Origin: Parcubacteria group bacterium
Lineage (GTDB): Bacteria; Patescibacteria; Paceibacteria; SW-4-49-11
NCBI GenBank assembly: GCA_943354045.1
Contig: CALRBF010000002.1
Span: 62,001 to 126,000, forward strand
Direction of reading: 5' to 3'
DNA: 64,000 nucleotides
Each line of letters starts with the position of its first letter. Positions within the stretch are counted from its first letter, which is position 1. Below are positions 58,486-64,000 of this stretch, in pieces. A model generated the notes under the pieces. That model saw nothing but the letters and a program-made list of their open reading frames with translations, was not told where the DNA came from and did no database searches. Both the position numbers and the translations under genes were made by a program.

Positions 58486-59133
58486 TTAGATTATAGATTT
58501 ACAGAAACTTACTCGATGTATATCGGATAATGTATAATCTTTAATTGCCTGAATATGATGGACTGTACCATACCCTTTATGCTGATCAAAGCCATATTGG
58601 GGATATTGATTATGATATTCTTGCATAATATTATCCCGAGTAACTTTTGCATAAATAGAAGCAAGGGCAATGCTGAGATGCTTATTATCTCCTTTGATAA
58701 TAGGCATATGTGGGTATTCTATTCCTACTGGTGCAATATTACCATCAATCAAAATACCGATATGAGCATCTAGTGGTAATTGCAATAGACATTCGTCAAG
58801 AGCCTGTAGCCAAGCTAATTTGGTGGCTTCTAATATATTAATTTTATCAATAATTTGTGCAGATATAATACCAGTACCAATATGATACTTTCCCTGTATG
58901 GTATCATATATTGCCTGTCTCCTTTTGGCTGTTACTTTTTTTGAATCTTGAATATATTGTAAAGGGTCTTGATACCAAATGTCTTGGGATAATAGGTCAG
59001 GTGTTAAAGCAATAGCAGAGGCAACAACTGGCCCCGCTAATGGCCCCCTTCCTGCCTCATCAATACCAATAATATAATTAATCCCCCATTTATCAATATA
59101 TGTTGTATCTCCTTTTTGCAGGATAGATATCAT
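58486..59133 (-). CDS. rnhB: Ribonuclease HII
   Basis: 215 aa. It removes ribonucleotides and RNA primers from DNA. The DEAGRGPLAGPV motif holds the first two acidic ligands (Asp25, Glu26), followed by IQDSKKVTAKRRQAIYD, then the third in GILIDGNIAPV and the last in SIYAKVTRDNIMQEYH. The HKGYGTVHHIQAI ending is typical. Complete. Confidence 0.97.
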   Translation of the reverse strand: MISILQKGDTTYIDKWGINYIIGIDEAGRGPLAGPVVASAIALTPDLLSQDIWYQDPLQYIQDSKKVTAKRRQAIYDTIQGKYHIGTGIISAQIIDKINILEATKLAWLQALDECLLQLPLDAHIGILIDGNIAPVGIEYPHMPIIKGDNKHLSIALASIYAKVTRDNIMQEYHNQYPQYGFDQHKGYGTVHHIQAIKDYTLSDIHRVSFCKSII

Positions 59134-59134
59134 A

Positions 59135-59635
59135 TTAGAGAACCTTTAATTCATTAAAAGCCTGTTTATAAATATCAATAGCTTGTTTTGTCTTGGTTTC
59201 AGTTAAAACAAATTCGGTAGTATGTACAAGGTGATTGCGAAGTCTATGAGCTTGCCACACATTATCAATACTTGGTAATTGTGATACTGGTATTGCTTTT
59301 AATCGTTCTCCCATTGTTGCCCCCGGAATAGTTAATTTTTTAAGCACAGTATCAAGTAATTTATCTGCCTCTATTACCGCTAATTTATAATTTGCTTCAT
59401 CTTTGGTCGCGAGTCTCTTGATGATAGATTCCCACTCTTTATTCACAGTAAAGCTTTGACTTATATCACCAGCGGCTGGTAATTTTCTATACCCAATAAA
59501 TATATTATAAATTTTCTTTTGCCAAAATTCAGTTTTGACTGCAAAATAAATAATAAATACAAACATTATCCAAGAAGCAACTCCTGCTATAAGTTTAATT
59601 ACTAATAATAGAATATTAATTATTGTTTCTAGCAT
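59135..59635 (-). CDS. Membrane-anchored HEPN-like protein
   Basis: 166 aa. One N-terminal helix (IINILLLVIKLIAGVASWIMF, about 5-33) is followed by a soluble all-helical domain. Residues 127-150 read VWQAHRLRNHLVHTTEFVLT, with R-x4-H (Arg133, His138), the HEPN signature that in toxins forms an RNase site. The remaining helices (NYKLAVIEADKLLDTVLKKL) fit the HEPN bundle. No antitoxin or MNT partner gene is adjacent; it overlaps gatA by 20 bp, in an operon with rnhB and gatA. It may equally be a structural HEPN domain. Confidence 0.7.
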   Translation of the reverse strand: MLETIINILLLVIKLIAGVASWIMFVFIIYFAVKTEFWQKKIYNIFIGYRKLPAAGDISQSFTVNKEWESIIKRLATKDEANYKLAVIEADKLLDTVLKKLTIPGATMGERLKAIPVSQLPSIDNVWQAHRLRNHLVHTTEFVLTETKTKQAIDIYKQAFNELKVL

Positions 59636-61067
59636 ATCTTATATTATCTATAGCATTCGCTAAGGTTAATAATGTTTGTTCCTGAAAATGATTTGTCATT
59701 AACTGAAACCCTATTGGTAATCCTGCATTCGATAAAGTTGGTACTGATATTCCTGGTATTCCTGCCAAATTGGTCGCAACAGTAAATATATCCTCCAAAT
59801 ACATTGATACTGGATTATTTACTTTTTCTCCAATTGCAAAAGCAGTATGGGGAGAAGTCGGGGTAATAATAGCATCAACTTGCTTGAATACATTAGTGAA
59901 ATCTTGTCTTATCATAGCTTGCACTTGTTTTGCCTTTCCATAATATGATTCATAATATCCACTTGATAATACATAAGTTCCAAGCATAATACGCCGTAAT
60001 GGTTCATTACCAAACCCTTTAGCTCGGCTAGCCTTATATACCTCTTGTAAATCTTGAGATTGTTCTAATTCAGATAATCCATAGCGTATCCCATCAAAAC
60101 GAGCAAGATTAGTACTTACTTCAGCAGGCATAATAATATAATATGTTGGAACTGCATATTGAGTGTGTGGCAAATTCACTTCTACAAATTCAACTCCTAA
60201 TTTTTTATATTCCTCAATTATCTCATCAATTGCTGACTTTACTTCCGTATCTATTCCATCAATAAAGTATTCTTTTGGGATACCGACTTTCAATCCTTTT
60301 ACATCTGCTTTTCTGATAGATTCAATATCCAATAGTTGATTGGCAGCTAATTCTGCTGAAGTAGCATCCATACTATCTTTACCCTCAATAATATTTAATA
60401 TATGAGCGGTATCCATAACATTATGAGCAAATGGCCCAATTTGATCTAGTGAAGACGCCATTGCAATTAGTCCAAATCTTGATACCCGTCCATATGTTGG
60501 TTTTAAGCCGACAGTTCCTGTAAGTGATGCTGGTTGCCTGATAGACCCACCTGTATCAGAACCGATTGAAATCATAGCCATATTAGCAGCTACACTCGCA
60601 GCAGAACCTCCAGAGGACCCTCCAGGAACTCTATTCGTATCAGTAGGATTACGGGTAGGACCAAAAGCTGAATTTTCAGTAGAGGCACCCATGGCAAATT
60701 CATCTAAATTTGTTTTTCCCATAAAAATAACTCCTTCCTTTTTAAGCTTTTGAATTACTGTAGCATCATAAGTAGCGGTATAATCTTCTAATATGCGAGA
60801 AGAGGCCGTAGCTTTATGTCCTTCAATCAAAATCGCATCTTTAACCGAAATAGGTATTCCTTCTAATAATCCAATTGACTCTCCCTTAGCTAATTTAGCA
60901 TCAAGCAATTCAGCTTGTTTTAAAGCCTCATCAGTAAATACTTCTGTATAGGCATTAATAGTCTTATCCTCTGCATCAATGGTTGCTATAATCTCTTTTA
61001 CAGTCTCAGTCGCTGTAGTTTTAGAGTCTTTATATGATTTATGTAATTCTTCTATTGATATTGCCAT
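59616..61067 (-). CDS. gatA: Asp-tRNA(Asn)/Glu-tRNA(Gln) amidotransferase subunit A
   Basis: A 483-aa glutaminase/amidase subunit of GatCAB that releases ammonia for transamidation. The amidase signature GGSSGGSAASVAANMA and SIGSDTGGSIRQPASLTG hold the Ser-cisSer-Lys triad, with Lys in GIPISVKDAILIEG. The C-terminal part includes PTSPHTAFAIGEKVNNPV. It is just after gatC (1-bp gap). gatB is 26 kb away. Confidence 0.97.
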   Translation of the reverse strand: MAISIEELHKSYKDSKTTATETVKEIIATIDAEDKTINAYTEVFTDEALKQAELLDAKLAKGESIGLLEGIPISVKDAILIEGHKATASSRILEDYTATYDATVIQKLKKEGVIFMGKTNLDEFAMGASTENSAFGPTRNPTDTNRVPGGSSGGSAASVAANMAMISIGSDTGGSIRQPASLTGTVGLKPTYGRVSRFGLIAMASSLDQIGPFAHNVMDTAHILNIIEGKDSMDATSAELAANQLLDIESIRKADVKGLKVGIPKEYFIDGIDTEVKSAIDEIIEEYKKLGVEFVEVNLPHTQYAVPTYYIIMPAEVSTNLARFDGIRYGLSELEQSQDLQEVYKASRAKGFGNEPLRRIMLGTYVLSSGYYESYYGKAKQVQAMIRQDFTNVFKQVDAIITPTSPHTAFAIGEKVNNPVSMYLEDIFTVATNLAGIPGISVPTLSNAGLPIGFQLMTNHFQEQTLLTLANAIDNIRYARNNN

Positions 61068-61068
61068 A

Positions 61069-61359
61069 TTATTTCTTCAATACTGATTTGACTACTAAAT
61101 ATCCTCCTTCTGTAAGTGGCATTTCTGCAATAATATTTTGCTTTACATTATCACTAAATCGAGGATTATCAGTAAAACCGATATCTTGTCTCAACGTTTG
61201 AGTATGATACTCCGGAATTGTCTCAGATTCAAGATTCAAATCAGATAAGGTATTCACATATTCTAGAATATTTCCAAAATCTTGTTGTAACATAGCATCT
61301 CTTTCATCTGAAAGATTAATATGAGCAAGATTTGCAATTGTTTTCACATTATAATCCAT
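61069..61359 (-). CDS. gatC: Asp-tRNA(Asn)/Glu-tRNA(Gln) amidotransferase subunit C
   Basis: A 96-aa linker subunit that wraps GatA and GatB together. VKTIANLAHINLSDERDAM and LEYVNTLSDLNLE are the usual helices, and LRQDIGFTDNPRFSDNVKQN matches the RxD-type segment. It ends GGYLVVKSVLKK. It is first of the gatC-gatA pair and 1 bp after the isomerase gene. Confidence 0.93.
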   Translation of the reverse strand: MDYNVKTIANLAHINLSDERDAMLQQDFGNILEYVNTLSDLNLESETIPEYHTQTLRQDIGFTDNPRFSDNVKQNIIAEMPLTEGGYLVVKSVLKK

Positions 61360-61360
61360 A

Positions 61361-62377
61361 TTACTGTATTAATATTTTAAACTCTTCTACCATATCAACT
61401 GGAGTAGGATCAATACCATAAGCCAATGCTAAATAATATGCCGTCCAATCTCCAATCAATGTCATAGCAACTAAATTAGCAAGGTGATTCCCAAAGTCAG
61501 GTACCATAATATCTTGTATAGCAAGGCCTCTGGATTCGAATAATTGTTGTAATTTTTGAAATCTCAAAATATTGCGAGACTTTTCAACTTCATTATGAAT
61601 AAATACAAATTGAAAATTTGCCTGCGGATTCGTAAACCCTACCATTTCATTATGATTAAGTTCTGGTATATAATTCCAAAAAGCAGGAGTTTTTGCATTC
61701 TCATTAATTTTAATTTTCCAAAGATGTGCTACTAATTTATATTCTTGAGTAGCATAAATAACTGGGGTTTTTCCTTTTATTGTGTCAGCCAAAGCTTTTC
61801 CCTGTTCCTCAAATACCTGAGGGTTAATAGCCTGTACATATTCAATACATTTTTGCCTTATATCAGCTGTTGTAATACCATATTGAATAAGTACTTCAAT
61901 AATTGCTTTCAAAAGATAAAGCGTAGCATATCTTGGTTGAAACTGGGGGTCAGGATTTGGAATAATAATATAAGGTTTGTCGAGTTCCTGAGCTCGAGAT
62001 ATAAGAGCTCCTCCCGCTGCCAAAGCAATCACCGTATATCCCTTTTCTATTGCGGCATTATAGGCTGACAATGTCTCCTCGGTATTTCCTGAATAACTAA
62101 TAGCTAATATAAGAGATGTCTCTTTGATATGACGAGATAATCCATAACCTCTATGTATAAAAATAGGATATTGAGTCTCATCTTCTACAAATTGAAATAG
62201 TGTCTCTGATAATAATTCAGCAGGTAAGGCAGATCCTCCCATCCCATTGATAACAATATTATCAAATTTTTTTGTAATATTTTCTGAATTAGCAATAGTA
62301 TAACTATAATTCACCTGATTAATAGAGTCAAGAATTACCTGTCTTAAATTTGATATATCGAGATTAATGTTGCTCAT
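61361..62377 (-). CDS. Bifunctional phosphoglucose/phosphomannose isomerase (SIS fold)
   Basis: 338 aa; it interconverts fructose-6-P with glucose-6-P or mannose-6-P. The first SIS half has VINGMGGSALPAELLSE and LAISYSGNTEETLSAYNAA. The second has ELNHNEMVGFTNP, with the catalytic Glu/His region. The length and layout fit the archaeal/CPR-type bifunctional enzyme rather than classical PGI. It could feed sugar nucleotides to the surface-glycan genes in the window. Confidence 0.9.
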   Translation of the reverse strand: MSNINLDISNLRQVILDSINQVNYSYTIANSENITKKFDNIVINGMGGSALPAELLSETLFQFVEDETQYPIFIHRGYGLSRHIKETSLILAISYSGNTEETLSAYNAAIEKGYTVIALAAGGALISRAQELDKPYIIIPNPDPQFQPRYATLYLLKAIIEVLIQYGITTADIRQKCIEYVQAINPQVFEEQGKALADTIKGKTPVIYATQEYKLVAHLWKIKINENAKTPAFWNYIPELNHNEMVGFTNPQANFQFVFIHNEVEKSRNILRFQKLQQLFESRGLAIQDIMVPDFGNHLANLVAMTLIGDWTAYYLALAYGIDPTPVDMVEEFKILIQ

Positions 62378-62427
62378 AGTCTATTTCTATTTCTTATCTT
62401 ATTATTCTTAGTATATCATTAAGATTA

Positions 62428-64000
62428 TCAAAATACTACCTTGAATACATCTTCAAATCCTTCTACCAATACGAATTCTATTTCATCTCTTACACTTTGT
62501 GGAATTTCTTCTACATCAGCTTTATTAGATTTTGGAATAATAATAGTCTTAATACCAGCTCTATGTGCTTCAAGTACTTTATTCTTAAGTCCACCGATTT
62601 TCAAAGCTTTTCCTCGTATATTAATCTCCCCTGTCATAGCAACTATACGCTTGACTTTTTTCTTGGTCAATGCTGAGAGAATTGAAGTTGCAATAGCAAG
62701 TCCTGCAGAAGGACCATCTTTTTGTACAGCTCCAGACGGTAAATGTACATGCACGGTATAATTCTTTAATAATTTCTCATCAATATCATATTTAGCAGTA
62801 TTAGCTTTTAGGTATGAGAAAGCTGCTTGCGCTGACTCTTGCATTACCTTGCTGGCATTCCCCGTAACCTGTAATTGTGCCTCACCTTTAAAGATATTAG
62901 TCTCTATAAATAAAATATCTCCCCCATATGGATGCCACCCTAGACCAGTTGAGACTCCAATTTCATCTTTAGAATTAATACGACTTTCTTCATATTTTTC
63001 TCCCTTAAGATATGTTTCTAACATATCTGGTTTAATGGTAACATGGAATTTTTTATCTCCTTTTAAGAGGAATTCTTTAGCAACTTTACGGGTAATCTTC
63101 GCAAGTTCACGCTCAAAACTTCGAAGCCCTGCTTCAAAGGTATATCTATTAATGATAGTCCCGATAGTCTCATCAGTAAATTGAAGCTGTTTATCGGTAA
63201 GCCCACTTTTCTTAAGAACACGAGGAATCAGATATTGTTTTGCAATATTTAATTTTTCATCATCAGTATATCCACTAAATTCAATAATTTCCATACGATC
63301 AAATAATGGTTCAGGAATTGCTCCTAAATCATTTGCTGTTGTAATAAAAATAATATCTGACAAATCATATTCAGTATCAAGATAATGATCAACAAATTCA
63401 CTATTTTGAGCAGGATCTAATACTTCGAGTAAAGCTGCGGATGGATCCCCTCTAAAATCCGAACCTAATTTATCAATTTCATCCAACATAAATACCGGAT
63501 TCGTAGTCTTGATATTTCGAAGCCCCTGAATAATTCTTCCTGGCATAGCACCAACATAAGTTCGACGATGTCCTCGAATTTCCGTCTCATCACGAACACC
63601 TCCCAATGATACTTTTACGAATTCACGCCCTGTTGCTCTTGCAATAGACTCCCCAATAGAAGTTTTTCCTGTTCCAGGAGGTCCATAAAAACACAAAATA
63701 GTACCTTGTGGTTTTTTGGTTAATTGTTCTACAGCTAAATATTCTGTAATACGCTCTTTTGCATCATTCAAACCATAATGATCTTGATCAAGTATAGCTT
63801 GAGCCTCTAACAAATTTCTTTTAACTCGGGCTTTTTTATGCCATGGAATACTCACTAATACTTCGAGATAATTTTGAATATAAGAACTTTCAGGGGAAAA
63901 AGGTGGCATTTTCTCTAATCGAGATAATTCATTCATTGCCTTTTTTGCTACCTTGGATGGCATTTTAGCTACCCTTAATTTTTTCTTTAAATCAGAAAAT
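62428..64000 (-). CDS. lon: ATP-dependent Lon protease, N-terminal part beyond the window edge
   Basis: The reading frame stays open from 62428 to the right edge, continuing 12 codons before the Met at 63963 with SDLKKKLRVAK, the usual Lon helix before LEKMPPFSPESSYI. The AAA+ module has Walker A GPPGTGKT, VKVSLGGVRDETEIRGHRRTY and FMLDEIDKLG. The serine protease domain has KDGPSAGLAIATSIL (catalytic Ser) and KIGGLKNKVLEA (catalytic Lys). It degrades misfolded and regulatory proteins. The N-terminal substrate domain is missing only because of the cut. Confidence 0.96.
   Translation of the reverse strand, partial: FSDLKKKLRVAKMPSKVAKKAMNELSRLEKMPPFSPESSYIQNYLEVLVSIPWHKKARVKRNLLEAQAILDQDHYGLNDAKERITEYLAVEQLTKKPQGTILCFYGPPGTGKTSIGESIARATGREFVKVSLGGVRDETEIRGHRRTYVGAMPGRIIQGLRNIKTTNPVFMLDEIDKLGSDFRGDPSAALLEVLDPAQNSEFVDHYLDTEYDLSDIIFITTANDLGAIPEPLFDRMEIIEFSGYTDDEKLNIAKQYLIPRVLKKSGLTDKQLQFTDETIGTIINRYTFEAGLRSFERELAKITRKVAKEFLLKGDKKFHVTIKPDMLETYLKGEKYEESRINSKDEIGVSTGLGWHPYGGDILFIETNIFKGEAQLQVTGNASKVMQESAQAAFSYLKANTAKYDIDEKLLKNYTVHVHLPSGAVQKDGPSAGLAIATSILSALTKKKVKRIVAMTGEINIRGKALKIGGLKNKVLEAHRAGIKTIIIPKSNKADVEEIPQSVRDEIEFVLVEGFEDVFKVVF

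Noticed and set aside
59135..59635. Toxin-antitoxin module
   Set aside because: HEPN-like protein alone; neighbours are rnhB and gatA, with no nucleotidyltransferase or antitoxin gene.
1..64000. CRISPR array
   Set aside because: No regularly spaced direct repeats and no Cas genes seen.
1..64000. Alternative genetic code with UGA as glycine (as in Gracilibacteria/Absconditabacteria)
   Set aside because: Housekeeping genes read full length without in-frame UGA, and UGA ends genes just before terminators.

Overview
The window is an AT-rich, densely packed bacterial chromosome segment that reads with the standard genetic code: UGA ends several genes just ahead of terminators. Single-copy housekeeping genes (alaS, fusA-rpsG-rpsL, gyrA, gatCAB, metG, greA, def-fmt, recJ, eno, ftsK, dprA, rnhB, lon, rnpB, cmk, dut) are mixed with many short, poorly conserved membrane or secreted proteins. 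Several features suggest a member of the Candidate Phyla Radiation (Patescibacteria). These are the many C-rich exported proteins with VirB2-like pilin ends, the very large adhesin-like protein, the simplified PriA, the scarcity of Shine-Dalgarno sequences, and -10 boxes lying directly before ATG codons. This placement is inferred from gene content; no 16S rRNA is present.

Layout. 1-8830: alaS (cut by the left edge), a GH13 amylase-family enzyme, DNA photolyase, two tiny membrane proteins with their own terminators, dUTPase, EVE protein, a MetF-like protein, MsrB, an HNH protein, a candidate structured small RNA with its own promoter and terminator, and cmk. 8900-13920: pirin, two paralogous unknown proteins each with a consensus promoter and terminator, an OmdA/YdeI-type protein, TspO, glutathione peroxidase, a 260-aa membrane protein flanked by copies of tRNA-Ser sequence, tRNA-Ser(GGA), and a SemiSWEET-like protein. 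14030-20300: an RND-type exporter, a repeat-rich gap, then fusA, rpsG and rpsL in the str order, without tuf. 20640-22690: an SPFH-like membrane protein and a second membrane protein.

22740-29970, all on the minus strand, is the most distinctive part. It holds six proteins with VirB2/TrbC-like two-helix pilin modules (three of them with cysteine-rich ectodomains and one fused to a lytic-transglycosylase-like domain), a membrane-anchored propeller-like surface protein, a membrane-anchored solute-binding protein and a methyltransferase. It looks like a cell-surface appendage or transfer apparatus. No VirB4/VirD4 ATPase lies in the window.

30190-41590: gyrA, a degenerate metallo-beta-lactamase-fold protein, gatB, metG, greA, a PriA-like protein lacking the ATPase motifs, def-fmt, and a glycosyltransferase. 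41590-47840: a His-rich small protein, a 1450-aa unknown protein and a sugar-phosphate transferase. 47860-64000: rnpB (RNase P RNA), recJ, a tandem receiver protein without phospho-acceptor aspartates, eno, a RodZ-like protein, ftsK, a HIT protein, dprA, sua5/tsaC, a bestrophin-like membrane protein, rnhB, a membrane-anchored HEPN-like protein, gatA-gatC, a sugar-phosphate isomerase, and lon (cut by the right edge).

Integration. The genes cover translation (including GatCAB transamidation), replication and repair, and protection against light and oxidants (photolyase, MsrB, glutathione peroxidase). Only fragments of central metabolism are visible. This, together with the surface proteins, would fit a host-dependent or surface-attached small-genome organism.
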